Below are positions 1-9,315 of a stretch of 64,000 nt of DNA, piece by piece; position 1 is the first letter of the stretch, and each line of letters starts with the position of its first letter. The stretch comes from Thiospirillum jenense (GTDB lineage Bacteria; Pseudomonadota; Gammaproteobacteria; Chromatiales; Chromatiaceae). The DNA is taken from the NCBI RefSeq assembly GCF_014145225.1, contig NZ_JABVCQ010000005.1, positions 1 to 64,000 of the forward strand. The letters run 5' to 3'. The position numbers and the translations under genes were made by a program. The notes beneath the pieces were generated by a model. It did not search any database. It was given only the letters and a program-made list of their open reading frames with translations, and had not been told where the DNA came from.

Positions 1-1500
1 TAATTGCCCCGAGCGCCGATCAAAAATAATTAACCACCCGCTGTCTAATCCCAATCCCGCCAAATAGCCGTCTAATTGTTCTAATCCCGCTGTCAATGGG
101 TCTTTTTCATTCTCCCGCCACACTTTTAATTCTATTCCGAGCGTCACCGCGCCATAGCGCAAGCATAAATCCATTCGCCCCGAGCCAATGGCGTATTCCC
201 GTTCGAGGGTGCCATCACCATTCACCACGCGATGCAAAAATGCCATTAACACCAAATGCGGCGCGATCTCATGGTAGGGCGCACTTTTTAATAGTGGTTG
301 ACCGTGTTGCCGCCAAAAGATTAGAAAGGTTTTTAATAATTGCTCGGGATTCAAACTGCCATCGCTATTTAACCAAGTTGGGTGAATATGCGGTAATGTA
401 TCCTGTGGGCCGCTGGCTAATGCTCGCGGTAATACTTCCCGATAAATCGGATTAGCAATGATTAATCCACCGCTCCGATCCCGCCGCAATAATCCTAAAT
501 CAACTAAGTATTGACGATCATCATCCGGCACGTTGTCTAATAGAGTGCCTGCTAACATCGGTTCAATCACGCGGCGGACGCGCTCCTCGCGCAATTTATC
601 GGCTAATTGATCCAAATGCGTCACACGGTTAATAATTAAGTATTCTTTTGCTTGATTGATGTGCGTAATCGTAATTGATTGAGAACGGTCGCGGGCTTCG
701 GGTTGATCAAAACATGCTTGATAGGCAAGTGCATTGACTAACCAGGGTTGCCCTTGTGTTAATTGCCAGACCTGTTCAATTGCTTCTGGTGTAAAAACCT
801 GCCCCGTTTCTGTCGTGTGTTCTGCTAATAAACTGGTCACTTCAGTGAGATTGAAATCGCCTAATCGTAATGATTTAGCTTTAATATTAAACGCGCTGCC
901 GCCGGTAATTGGACTGGCTTCAGAACGCGCATGAATCCGATAATCACGCAAATCACGCACACCGCAGAGAATGATTGATTGTGGAAATGCGACCGGGCGT
1001 TGCGTATAGCCAGCGCGCAATTGACGCAATAATGAAATGAGCGTGTCACCAATTAACGCATCCACTTCGTCGAGTAATAAAACCAGCGGTTGCGGTGTAT
1101 TCAAACTCCATTGTTCTAATAATCCTAATAGGATTCCATCGGCACCGCGTGAATGACGATTGAGTTCATGCCATTGCTGTAGCCGTTCTTCTCCAATTTG
1201 TAATCGAGCGGCGCTGCTAATACTGCCGCAAATCGCGTGCATTCCGCGGGCGACATCTTCACGCGCCGTTTGGGCGATTTCTAAATTGACATACACCGCT
1301 CGATAACGCCCGTCGTTATTCAAATACTCCATTAACGCTAATAAACACGACGTTTTGCCAGTTTGACGCGGCGCGTGTAATAAGAAGTATTTTTGTTGAT
1401 GGATTAACTCGATAATTTCATTTAAATTCCAACGAGTGAGCGGCGGCAAATAGTAATGAATGTCAGCGCGCACTGGCCCTTCGGTATTGAAAAAACGCAT
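1..1500 (-). CDS. AAA ATPase with C-terminal PD-(D/E)XK-type nuclease domain, copy 1 (3' end outside window)
   Basis: Starts at the ATG complementary to 1498-1500, preceded by GGAG seven bases upstream, and stays open to base 1. About 25 C-terminal residues lie outside the window, judged by alignment with the second copy at 2298-3872 (constant offset of 2372 bases, no net indel). The encoded protein has a P-loop near residues 43-51, a Walker B (LLLDEVD) near residue 140 and a C-terminal region with GRMDL and an ELK-type motif, as in AAA-plus-nuclease proteins related to the AAA_35/DUF1703 type. Most of the gene is nearly identical to copy 2, but the stretches at about 1081-1260 and 388-500 are strongly diverged while staying in frame. 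I translated the first of these and found no stop. The function is unknown. Such ATPases are common, often multicopy, in Beggiatoa- and Chromatium-like genomes. Confidence 0.85.
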   Translation of the reverse strand, partial: MRFFNTEGPVRADIHYYLPPLTRWNLNEIIELIHQQKYFLLHAPRQTGKTSCLLALMEYLNNDGRYRAVYVNLEIAQTAREDVARGMHAICGSISSAARLQIGEERLQQWHELNRHSRGADGILLGLLEQWSLNTPQPLVLLLDEVDALIGDTLISLLRQLRAGYTQRPVAFPQSIILCGVRDLRDYRIHARSEASPITGGSAFNIKAKSLRLGDFNLTEVTSLLAEHTTETGQVFTPEAIEQVWQLTQGQPWLVNALAYQACFDQPEARDRSQSITITHINQAKEYLIINRVTHLDQLADKLREERVRRVIEPMLAGTLLDNVPDDDRQYLVDLGLLRRDRSGGLIIANPIYREVLPRALASGPQDTLPHIHPTWLNSDGSLNPEQLLKTFLIFWRQHGQPLLKSAPYHEIAPHLVLMAFLHRVVNGDGTLEREYAIGSGRMDLCLRYGAVTLGIELKVWRENEKDPLTAGLEQLDGYLAGLGLDSGWLIIFDRRSGQL

Positions 1501-1924
1501 GATGAAACTCCGACGGTGGAAATAAAAATGTCTTATTGCTGTGTGGTCACACAGATAATATCTTGCTCGTTGTCATACCATTTATTAGAATTGCTCTAAC
1601 GCGGATCATTAATAACTGATCACTCACACGCTCCAGCATGGCAACGATCAAACCCCGCTGATTTTGTTAGTTGCAACACCTCTAATATCTGCAATATGAC
1701 AAGTGTCTTAGTATTATACTGCTAACATATTAAAGTTATTTTAATTAACAAAATCAGCTAGTTAGCTGGTAGCATAAATGTATCGGTAAACTAGACTTGT
1801 TCTAACACTTATAAAACAAGGAGTTAGCAACGCTAAAATCTCCACATTTCTGTGGATGTGGCAAAAATAAAATCTTATAAATCAGCGTGATACTGCTCAC
1901 GCCGTCAAAACAACTCTACTCTTA
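1501..1924. other. Intergenic region upstream of ATPase copy 1
   Basis: No convincing gene. The first ~90 bases correspond to the duplicated upstream region also found before copy 2. The rest is AT-rich. A degenerate copy of the GCTCCAGC-type palindrome is visible at about 1628-1646. A promoter for copy 1 is expected here, but no clear -35/-10 pair was identified. Confidence 0.5.
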
Positions 1925-2193
1925 ATGACTAAGCTCCCGCAATCAACTAAGTGGCAAATGATTGTCCAGCGCCTGCAAATGGCATTGCAGCAAGAAGAAC
2001 CGGAGCGGATTCGGGCGCTACTCAATACACTGGACACGCCACTTCGGCGCTGTTCATTGGTGCCGAGTGGCAAGATAGTCCCCGCTGGCAACGGCTGGCA
2101 CCCTTATTGACCGCGCCGGGCATCGCGGTGCATTTTTTGCCGCGCACCCCGGGCATATCGAGCACGGCGCTGCGACAGGTATTAAACCGATAA
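1925..2193 (+). pseudogene. Remnant of a cytidylyltransferase-like nucleotidyltransferase gene
   Basis: The frame ending at 2193 reads SALFIGAEWQDSPRW and then FLPRTPGISSTALRQVL before its stop. This resembles the C-terminal end of the glycerol-3-phosphate cytidylyltransferase/adenylyltransferase family, whose members end near an RTxGISST-type motif. The N-terminal nucleotide-binding HxGH part is absent. A different frame starting at 1925 looks protein-like for about 40 residues (MTKLPQSTKW...), so a frameshift plus an internal loss is likely. It sits between the duplicated ATPase genes, which suggests the duplication or another rearrangement broke it. The family call rests on a short motif only. 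Confidence 0.4.
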
Positions 2194-2267
2194 CACTGAT
2201 AGCGGCGCGGGTAGAGCGAATGGCGAGTTAATTAACGGTGACTACAATGGTGATGGGGTTTTTGATC

Positions 2268-2291
2268 GTTCCTATGCTCCAGCGTGGGAAC
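2268..2291. repeat. Short palindromic intergenic repeat (GCTCCAGCGTGGGAAC type)
   Basis: An imperfect palindrome with GTTCC at the left and GGGAAC at the right around GCTCCAGC. Related degenerate copies lie near 1628-1646 and 12648-12673. Palindromes of this kind are dispersed in many gammaproteobacterial genomes. It lies just after the end of ATPase copy 2. Confidence 0.5.
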
Positions 2292-2297
2292 TTTTAT

Positions 2298-3872
2298 TCA
2301 AGCCCGAATCACAACAATACGCCGCCCGTGTTGACTGAATTGCTCACCATGATTCATCCGCTCCGCAATTGGCAATTGCCCCGAGCGCCGATCAAAGATA
2401 ATTAACCACCCGCTGTCCAATCCCAATCCAGCGAGATACCCATCTAACTGTTCTAATCCCGTTGTTAATGGGTCTTTTTCATTCTCCCGCCAGACTTTTA
2501 ATTCTATTCCGAGCGTCACCGCGCCATACCGCAAGCATAAATCCATTCGCCCTGAACCAATAGCGTATTCCCGTTCGAGCATACCATCACCATTCACCAC
2601 GCGGTGTAAAAATGCCATTAACACCAAATGCGGCGCGATCTCATGGTAGGGCGCACTTTTTAATAGCGGTTGACCATGTTGCCGCCAAAATATTAAAAAG
2701 GTTTTTAATAATTGCTCGGGATTTAAACTGCCATCGCTATTTAACCAAGTTGGATGAATGTGCGGTAATGACGCTTGCGGGGTGAAAGATAAACTACGCG
2801 GCAACACTTCTTTATAAATCGGATTGGCTATTCGTAACCCCCCGCTCGTTGTCATTCGGCACAGGCCGAGATCAATTAAATATTGAATATCATCATCCGG
2901 CACGTTGTCTAATACAGTGCCTGCTAACATCGGTTCAATCACGCGGCGGACGCGCTCCTCGCGCAATTTATCGGCTAATTGATCCAAATGCGTCACGCGG
3001 TTAATAATTAAGTATTCTTTTGCTTGATTGATGTGCGTAATGGTAATTGATTGAGAACGCTCACGCCCAGCGGGCAGGCGAAAACATACATGATACGCAA
3101 GTGCATTGACTAACCAGGGTTGACCTTGCGTTAATTGCCAGACCTGTTCAATTGCTTCTGGCGTAAAAACCTGCCCCGTTTCTGTTGTGTGTTCTGTTAA
3201 TAACGCGGCTACTTCAGCGGCAGTGAAATCGCCTAATCGTAATGATTCGGCTTTAATATTAAACGCGCTGCCGCCGGTAATTGGGCTGGCTTCAGAACGC
3301 GCATGAATGCGGTAATCACGCAAATCGCGTACGCCGCAGAGAATAATTGAGTGTGGAAATGCGGCCGGGCGTTGCGTATAGCCGGCGCGCAATTGACGCA
3401 ATAATGAAATCAGCGTGTCACCAATTAACGCATCCACTTCGTCGAGTAAAAGTACCGCCGGCCGTTCGTCTAATTGCGCCCAATATTCCAGCATTTGAGT
3501 TAAACGATCTTCGGCTGGTAATTCCGCACCGTATTGTTGTTGCCAATCAATCAGTCGCGTATCGTGCAAATAAAACCGCGCCGAGCGCCCCAATACACTG
3601 CAAATAGTCGCCATTCCACGTTCTACATCCTCACGAGCCGCCTGCGCACTTTCGAGATTCGCGTAAAGTGCTCGATAACGCCCGTCATTATTCAAATATT
3701 CCATTAACGCCAATAAACACGAGGTTTTACCAGTTTGACGCGGCGCGTGCAAAAGGAAGTATTTTTGTTGATGGATGAGTTCGATAATTTCATTTAAATT
3801 CCACCGAGTGAGCGGCGGTAAGTAGTAATGAATGTCAGCACGGACGGGGCCTTCAGTATTGAAAAAACGCAT
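2298..3872 (-). CDS. AAA ATPase with C-terminal PD-(D/E)XK-type nuclease domain, copy 2
   Basis: 524 residues, ATG start, with GGAG about seven bases upstream. The N-terminal AAA domain has P-loop APRQTGKTS at residues 43-51 and Walker B AVLLLDEVDAL near 139-149. The middle part is winged-helix-like. The C-terminal ~90 residues contain GRMDL and GIELKVWRE, fitting the D...ExK core of PD-(D/E)XK nuclease-like domains. Proteins of this type (AAA_35/DUF1703-like) have no established role; nucleic-acid transactions or defence are plausible inferences. It is almost identical to the truncated copy at 1-1500 except for patches around 3453-3632 and 2770-2880. It appears monocistronic. Confidence 0.85.
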   Translation of the reverse strand: MRFFNTEGPVRADIHYYLPPLTRWNLNEIIELIHQQKYFLLHAPRQTGKTSCLLALMEYLNNDGRYRALYANLESAQAAREDVERGMATICSVLGRSARFYLHDTRLIDWQQQYGAELPAEDRLTQMLEYWAQLDERPAVLLLDEVDALIGDTLISLLRQLRAGYTQRPAAFPHSIILCGVRDLRDYRIHARSEASPITGGSAFNIKAESLRLGDFTAAEVAALLTEHTTETGQVFTPEAIEQVWQLTQGQPWLVNALAYHVCFRLPAGRERSQSITITHINQAKEYLIINRVTHLDQLADKLREERVRRVIEPMLAGTVLDNVPDDDIQYLIDLGLCRMTTSGGLRIANPIYKEVLPRSLSFTPQASLPHIHPTWLNSDGSLNPEQLLKTFLIFWRQHGQPLLKSAPYHEIAPHLVLMAFLHRVVNGDGMLEREYAIGSGRMDLCLRYGAVTLGIELKVWRENEKDPLTTGLEQLDGYLAGLGLDSGWLIIFDRRSGQLPIAERMNHGEQFSQHGRRIVVIRA

Positions 3873-4034
3873 AATAAAACTCCAACAGTGGAACTGAAAT
3901 CGGGTTATTGCTGCACGGTTGCGTCGATGACGTGTTGCTTGTCATTATACCGTTTGTTATTGAATAAACGCTTGACGTGTAGTGACCGTAACACAGGTAC
4001 GCCAATTTCTCACAATTTATCAGCGCGAATATCC

Positions 4035-4124
4035 ATGAATGAGTTTGACGGTTTTGTAGTACAATTGTTCGTTGATGAAGATGGTGCTTGGATTACACAC
4101 CGCTGTTTAATTCTATTTAACTGA
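4035..4124 (+). pseudogene. Possible remnant of a HicB-like antitoxin gene
   Basis: A 29-residue reading frame containing FDGFVVQLFVDEDGAWITH. HicB-type antitoxins commonly begin with a beta strand pattern of the kind YxGFxVxLxxDEDGxWxAH, so the match covers only the N-terminal strands. It stops at once afterwards and no HicA partner is visible. It could be chance. Confidence 0.25.
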
Positions 4125-4144
4125 CAATCATTTTCAACACCATT

Positions 4145-4170
4145 GTCATGCCCGCGTCTGCGGGAATGAC
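4145..4170. repeat. Palindromic repeat GTCATnCCCGC...GCGGGAATGAC type
   Basis: Two arms, GTCATGCCCGC and GCGGGAATGAC, are separated by a four-base loop. The same family occurs at 48330-48354. Such elements are dispersed widely in proteobacterial genomes, usually between genes as here. Confidence 0.7.
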
Positions 4171-4618
4171 GGCTGTATTAACAGAAGCACTTAACAGTCC
4201 TGCCGGACAAGCGATTTTTTTAAGATGATGTACTTACATTCTAATAAAAGATTTAATGATTTAAACCGGCGCATATCCGACCATACAATCAACGTAGCCG
4301 TGCGTTAATTCAATTTCTGACACCACTATGTACAAGCGGTTGTCAAATAACAGTATTAAAAAAGCCAATTTCAGCGTTAGCTCGTTACTACAGCGGTAAT
4401 CCTAATTGGAGAGAATGTAAAAATAGCGTTGTTCAATAAAGTTAATCAGCGGTAGAATGACTGAAAACCGGTGTTTATAAAGTATGTTACACATAACACA
4501 GCTGAATATTTACATGATTAATTTAATTGAACTGAATGTTCCAATATTTAGAATGCGGGAACGATCACCTGCGTAACTTTCGATATTTACCTTTAGGTTA
4601 TTCTAGGAACAAAATTAA

Positions 4619-5044
4619 ATGCAAAATATTATGTATGTCTTACTATCTACGATGCTGTTAACAGGTTGTGCATCAATAAAACCTGCCAATGATATTGCCG
4701 TAGTTCAACTGATTCAATCAACTAAAAGCTGGAATGAACAGCCACTGCCAGCCTACAAAACCGGCACACCTGAAATCACGATTTTGCGCATTACCATTCC
4801 GCCGCATCACGCGCTACCAATGCACACGCACCCAGTCATCAATGCCGGCGTACTCCTCAAAGGTCAACTCACAGTAATAACCGATAGCAATCAAGTTTTA
4901 CACCTAAAACCCAATGATCCAATTGTAGAAGTCATAGATACATGGCATTATGGTAAAAATGAAGGGAACGAACCAGCCGAAATTATCGTATTCTACGCTG
5001 GAGAAAAAGGTCAACCAATCACGATTAAGCAGTCTAAAAAATGA
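4619..5044 (+). CDS. Cupin-domain lipoprotein
   Basis: 141 residues with a lipoprotein signal peptide: hydrophobic stretch and lipobox LLTGC, placing the lipidated Cys at residue 17. The body is a single cupin barrel. Metal-site motifs are visible as PMHTHP (HxH) and a later His in DTWHYGKNEG. It is therefore probably a small envelope-anchored metal-binding cupin; substrate unknown. The start is supported by AGGA at 4605-4608. It lies 68 bases upstream of the sensor diguanylate cyclase in the same orientation and may be co-transcribed with it. Confidence 0.8.
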   Translation: MQNIMYVLLSTMLLTGCASIKPANDIAVVQLIQSTKSWNEQPLPAYKTGTPEITILRITIPPHHALPMHTHPVINAGVLLKGQLTVITDSNQVLHLKPNDPIVEVIDTWHYGKNEGNEPAEIIVFYAGEKGQPITIKQSKK

Positions 5045-5112
5045 CCGTTTACATACACCAGTTAAGCAACTAACTTAGCTAAATTGACATAATTACCCGC
5101 TCCACCATTGTT

Positions 5113-7074
5113 ATGAACTGCGCTATGTGTCATGCACAAAATATAATTCACACCCGCGTATTTATTTTATTCGCATTGTTGCTAAGTTTGACGGCCAATG
5201 CTACCTCGCAGTTAGATACTGTTACCTTGCAATTAAAATGGAAACATCAATTTCAATTCGCCGGGTATTACGCCGCACAAGCAAAAGGGTTTTATCAGGA
5301 AGTCGGGTTAGATGTAAGAATTATTGAAGCAGCCCCCGGTGTAGATAGTACACATGAAGTGGTGGCGGGCCGCGCTCAATTCGGAGTTGGTACTAGTGAG
5401 TTAATTCTGAATCGCTATCGTGGCGAGCCAGTGTTGGTATTGGGAGTTATTTTTCAACATTCGCCGCTCAGTTTGGTGACATTAACCGATTCTGGTATTG
5501 AACATATTCACAAACTCGTTGGTCATCAGCTGATGATTGAACCAAGTTCAGCCGAATTATTTGCGTATTTATATCAAGAAGGCTTTACCCAAAAAGCCTT
5601 TGTGATGCAGCATCATAGTTTTGATTTAAACGATCTAATCAATGGACAAACCGATGCAATGTCGGTATATTCCACCGATGAAGTCTATGAACTAAAACAA
5701 TTAAATCGAACGTATAATCTATTTAGTCCCCGTATGAGCGGTATTGATTTTTATGGTGATAACTTCTTTACTACGGAAACCGAATTAGAACAACACCCCC
5801 AACGTGTCAAAGCTTTTCGTGAAGCAACGCTGCAAGGCTGGCGTTATGCCATGCAAAATCCCGATGAAATCATCCAGTTAATTTATCAAAAATACTCCCA
5901 GCGTCATAGCATTGCGCATTTACAATTCGAGGCACAAGCAATGCGTGATTTAATGCGTCCAGAATTAATTGACCCGGGTTATATGAATATTGGGCGCTGG
6001 CAACATATTGCCAAAACATATCATTATTTAGGGATGTTGCCCGAACGTTTTAATGTTGAACAAATGCTGTACATTCCCAACTCAGAATTAGATTTACAGC
6101 GTTTAAAACGCCAATTGTATTATACTATGGCTATATTGATCTTAGTATCTTTAATTGTTTTGTTGTTGTTTTATTTCTATCGCAGAGCAAAAATAAGCGA
6201 AGTAAGACTCAATACAATTTTTAATTATACGCCGTTGGGATTGATGATTTTAAATAATAAAAATCAGGTCGTGAATTGGAATTTTGCAGCGGAAAAAACT
6301 TTTTTATGGAAATCCGCTGAAGTGATTGGAAAAACTGTATTACTCATTGTCCCAACCCGCGAACGTGATGCAGTGCAAACGGTGTTAAATACGGTGCATC
6401 AAGAACAGCAAGTTATTCATCACGAAAATATCAATCTTAAAAAAGATGGGCAGGAAATTCTATGTGAATGGATTAATGCGCCATTTAAAAGTCGGATTGA
6501 AAAATCCAATTTTATTATTTGCATAGCGCGTGATATTACCGAAAAACGCGCATTGCAAAAGCAACTAGAACAGGCAGCATTGTATGACAATTTAACTGGG
6601 TTACCGAATCGCGTGTTTATCCTAACCCAATTAAAAAAAGCACTTGCTTTAGCAGCACGACATCAAACTAAATTAGGGGTGCTATTTTTTGATTTAAATG
6701 GGTTTAAAGAAATTAACGATACTCTCGGACATCAGCTAGGCGATTTGTTATTGCAAGTTTTTGCAACGAGATTACAGCAATCAATACGCGAAACTGATTA
6801 TGTTGGTCGATTGGCTGGAGATGAGTTTTTAATGATTTTACAAGATGTGGGTTCATTAGATAACGCCCAGAAAATCGTTGAAAAGTTACATGCCAACATC
6901 AATCAACCTTGCCAATTAAACAATGAAATAATTGAGGTATCGGCCAGCGTTGGTATTGCTATCTATCCCGATCATGCCATTGATGCCGATGCGCTTATTT
7001 ATTGCGCTGATAAAAACATGTATCAAGCAAAACAGCGTCAAGCAAAATCACATATCGCTAAACGCCATCGTTGA
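5113..7074 (+). CDS. Membrane sensor diguanylate cyclase with NMT1/THI5-like binding domain, PAS and GGDEF
   Basis: 653 residues. An N-terminal signal sequence (about 1-30) is followed by a periplasmic domain of the NMT1/THI5/SsuA type (LQLKWKHQFQFAGYYAA is the typical start). Then come one membrane helix at about 335-358, a PAS domain at about 365-480 (NTIFNYTPLGLMILNNKN) and a C-terminal GGDEF domain. The catalytic loop reads AGDEF instead of GGDEF, a variant found in many active enzymes. An RETD I-site lies five residues before it, suggesting product inhibition by c-di-GMP. Inferred role: periplasmic sensing of a small ligand, perhaps a pyrimidine, thiamine precursor or sulfonate, coupled to c-di-GMP synthesis. 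Confidence 0.9.
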   Translation: MNCAMCHAQNIIHTRVFILFALLLSLTANATSQLDTVTLQLKWKHQFQFAGYYAAQAKGFYQEVGLDVRIIEAAPGVDSTHEVVAGRAQFGVGTSELILNRYRGEPVLVLGVIFQHSPLSLVTLTDSGIEHIHKLVGHQLMIEPSSAELFAYLYQEGFTQKAFVMQHHSFDLNDLINGQTDAMSVYSTDEVYELKQLNRTYNLFSPRMSGIDFYGDNFFTTETELEQHPQRVKAFREATLQGWRYAMQNPDEIIQLIYQKYSQRHSIAHLQFEAQAMRDLMRPELIDPGYMNIGRWQHIAKTYHYLGMLPERFNVEQMLYIPNSELDLQRLKRQLYYTMAILILVSLIVLLLFYFYRRAKISEVRLNTIFNYTPLGLMILNNKNQVVNWNFAAEKTFLWKSAEVIGKTVLLIVPTRERDAVQTVLNTVHQEQQVIHHENINLKKDGQEILCEWINAPFKSRIEKSNFIICIARDITEKRALQKQLEQAALYDNLTGLPNRVFILTQLKKALALAARHQTKLGVLFFDLNGFKEINDTLGHQLGDLLLQVFATRLQQSIRETDYVGRLAGDEFLMILQDVGSLDNAQKIVEKLHANINQPCQLNNEIIEVSASVGIAIYPDHAIDADALIYCADKNMYQAKQRQAKSHIAKRHR

Positions 7075-7118
7075 TTGTGTACAGATCAGTTTGAACGACA
7101 ATCGTTATTGTGCGAAAT

Positions 7119-7484
7119 TCATTGATCGTTTAATTCAGACCACTCAGCATCGGTAAATAATCTGGAACGAGTGATAAATACCAACCCCTCAGGGCCTTCT
7201 AAAGAAAATGTGCCGCCGTATCCTTCGGTTATATCAATGATAAGCTGCGTATGTTGCCAATATGCGTACTGAGAACGGCTCATATAAAATAGCACACCGC
7301 CAATCTCACCCAATTGAATATCACGCTGTGCGCTGACCTGTAATTCACCGGCAAGATAACAATTTGCCGCACTGCCATCGCAACAGCCGCCCGATTGATG
7401 AAACATTAATTGACCGTGTTGTTTTTTTAGTTTTTCAATCAATGCTAATGCCGCATCAGTGGCGATCACTCGTTTAACCGTCAT
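7119..7484 (-). CDS. DUF779 protein (aldehyde dehydrogenase partner)
   Basis: 121 residues, ATG at 7484 with GAGGG seven bases upstream. It contains the Cys-rich motif QSGGCCDGSAANCY typical of DUF779 proteins, which are commonly encoded next to acetaldehyde/AldB-type dehydrogenases. The Cys cluster suggests metal binding. It follows the aldehyde dehydrogenase gene by 107 bases on the same strand, with a stem-loop between them (7504-7530). The biochemical role of the family is not settled. Confidence 0.85.
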   Translation of the reverse strand: MTVKRVIATDAALALIEKLKKQHGQLMFHQSGGCCDGSAANCYLAGELQVSAQRDIQLGEIGGVLFYMSRSQYAYWQHTQLIIDITEGYGGTFSLEGPEGLVFITRSRLFTDAEWSELNDQ

Positions 7485-7503
7485 GCAAATCCCTCAAATA
7501 AGA

Positions 7504-7530
7504 AACGGGATCACTGAATGTAATCCCGTT
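7504..7530 (-). terminator. Stem-loop between aldehyde dehydrogenase and DUF779 genes
   Basis: Arms AACGGGAT and ATCCCGTT are separated by 11 bases. On the minus strand the stem is followed by a T-rich run (TTTCTTATTT) just ahead of the DUF779 SD. It could be a partial terminator that lowers DUF779 expression, or a processing hairpin. Confidence 0.4.
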
Positions 7531-7591
7531 AATATTTAATACTAATTGTGCAGTCACAAATCAAAATGGGTAAATGACCGCGTTTATTGAA

Positions 7592-9112
7592 CTAGAAAAA
7601 CCCGAGTTTATTTTCGGAATAACTAATCAATAGGTTTTTCGTTTTTTGGTAATGATCAAGCATCATTTTATGTGTTTCACGGCCAAGGCCAGATTCTTTA
7701 TAGCCACCAAATGCCGCGTGTGCAGGATAGGCATGATAACAATTGATCCACACGCGCCCGGCTTGAATTGCCCGACCCATGCGATAAGCGACATTACCAT
7801 TGCGGCTCCAAACGCCCGCGCCCAATCCATATAAACTGTCATTTGCTAATGACACCGCTTCTGTTTCATCTTGAAAGGTGGTCACAGCTAATACGGGGCC
7901 GAAGATTTCTTCTTGGAAAATTCGCATTTTATTATGCCCCTTGAATAGCGTTGGCTGCACATAATAACCGCCGTCGAGTTCATTCCCGAAATGCGCTTGT
8001 GCGCCGCCACATAGGATTTCTGCCCCTTCCTGCCGCCCCAAATCAAGATATGCCAGTATTTTAGTTAATTGTTCTTTAGACGCCTGCGCACCCATCATGG
8101 TTTCTGTATCCAATGGATTGCCATGTTTAATTGCCGCCACGCGCTGGAGAACACGCTCTATAAAAGGTTCATAAATACTCGTATGAATGAGGGCGCGGGA
8201 TGGACAGGTGCAGACTTCACCTTGATTGAATGCAAATAATACCAAACCTTCAATTGCTTTATCTAAAAACGCATCATCCTTTTCCATGACATCCGGGAAA
8301 AAGATATTCGGTGATTTACCACCCAATTCGAGCGTAGCTGGAATTAAATTATTGGCTGCCGCTTGTGCAATAAGACGCCCAGTCGTAGTTGAACCCGTGA
8401 AAGCAATTTTGGCAATGCGCGGATGAGTTGCCAATGGCATTCCGGCTTCACGACCAAAACCATTGACGATATTTAACACGCCCGGCGGTAATAAATCAGC
8501 AATTAACTCCATTAATACCAGAATAGAGATGGGCGTTGATTCAGCCGGTTTTAAGACCACGCAATTCCCCGCACCAAGCGCGGGTGCTAATTTCCACGCC
8601 GCCATTAAAATCGGGAAATTCCAGGGAATAATCTGCCCCACAACACCTAATGGTTCGTGGAAATGATACGCGACTGTCGTCACGTCTAAATCACTAATAC
8701 TGCCTTCCTGAGCGCGCACCGCCCCGGCGAAATAACGGAAATGATCGCTGGATAATGGAATATCCGCCGCTAATGTTTCTCGAATCGGTTTGCCATTATC
8801 TACCGTTTCGGCATACGCTAAACGCTCAAGATTTGCATCAATTCGATCAGCAATTTTTAATAAAAAATTAGCGCGTTCAGTTGCCGATGTTTTACCCCAT
8901 GCAGCCGCCGCTGAATGCGCAGCATCTAATGCTAATTCAATATCTTCAGCAGTAGAGCGGGCGGCTTGGGTATATTTCGTACCGGAAATCGGTGTGATGA
9001 CATCGAAGTATTGTCCCTTAACTGGTGGTGTCCATTGACCGCCAATAAAGTTATCGTATTGAGATTTATATTGAACGATGGCGTTAGCACTGCCGGGTGC
9101 AGCATAAATCAT
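7592..9112 (-). CDS. NAD-dependent aldehyde dehydrogenase (AldB/ExaC-type)
   Basis: 506 residues from the ATG complementary to 9110-9112, with AGGAGA six bases upstream; a TTG two codons earlier is less likely. It is a full-length aldehyde dehydrogenase: ELGGKSPN carries the general-base Glu, the catalytic Cys lies in [12 protein letters not shown] near residue 300, and [10 protein letters not shown] is the coenzyme-end motif. The Cys-Thr-Cys context and the DUF779 neighbour fit the acetaldehyde/AldB/ExaC clade, which oxidises acetaldehyde and other short aldehydes to acids in the cytoplasm. Expression is probably from the 9113-9315 region that it shares divergently with the ABC exporter. Confidence 0.93.
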   Translation of the reverse strand: MIYAAPGSANAIVQYKSQYDNFIGGQWTPPVKGQYFDVITPISGTKYTQAARSTAEDIELALDAAHSAAAAWGKTSATERANFLLKIADRIDANLERLAYAETVDNGKPIRETLAADIPLSSDHFRYFAGAVRAQEGSISDLDVTTVAYHFHEPLGVVGQIIPWNFPILMAAWKLAPALGAGNCVVLKPAESTPISILVLMELIADLLPPGVLNIVNGFGREAGMPLATHPRIAKIAFTGSTTTGRLIAQAAANNLIPATLELGGKSPNIFFPDVMEKDDAFLDKAIEGLVLFAFNQGEVCTCPSRALIHTSIYEPFIERVLQRVAAIKHGNPLDTETMMGAQASKEQLTKILAYLDLGRQEGAEILCGGAQAHFGNELDGGYYVQPTLFKGHNKMRIFQEEIFGPVLAVTTFQDETEAVSLANDSLYGLGAGVWSRNGNVAYRMGRAIQAGRVWINCYHAYPAHAAFGGYKESGLGRETHKMMLDHYQKTKNLLISYSENKLGFF

Positions 9113-9315
9113 ATTCAATCTCCTGTAGCATTGAGCAACTATTTTAATTCAACATTAACCGAGTTGAACGTCTAGTATACTGGTTTTATTTAATCAAGGC
9201 AAAACCACAGAGCGAATCATCAATAATGCAAGCAAACTGTTTAGCTGCTACCAAGATCAATCTGTGCTATGGTAGTCGCCGAATACGCCAAGCGTTGATA
9301 ATGGAAATATAGCAT

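Larger units (their letters stand above)
1..3962. repeat. Tandem direct duplication (about 1.6 kb units)
   Basis: Bases 1-1590 match 2373-3962 at a fixed offset of 2372. The duplication covers the ATPase gene and about 90 bases of its upstream region, including the SD sequence. The units are interrupted by two diverged patches and separated by about 780 bases that contain a gene remnant. This is seen by direct reading; the exact percent identity was not computed. Confidence 0.85.
3873..4618. other. Long intergenic region with gene debris and a palindromic repeat
   Basis: About 750 bases without an intact gene. The first ~90 bases are the duplicated ATPase upstream region. Further on there is a short HicB-like remnant (4035-4124), a palindromic repeat (4145-4170) and AT-rich sequence. 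An AGGA at 4605-4608 serves the gene starting at 4619. A GTTCC...GGGAAC dyad around 4538-4563 may be another decayed repeat. Confidence 0.55.
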
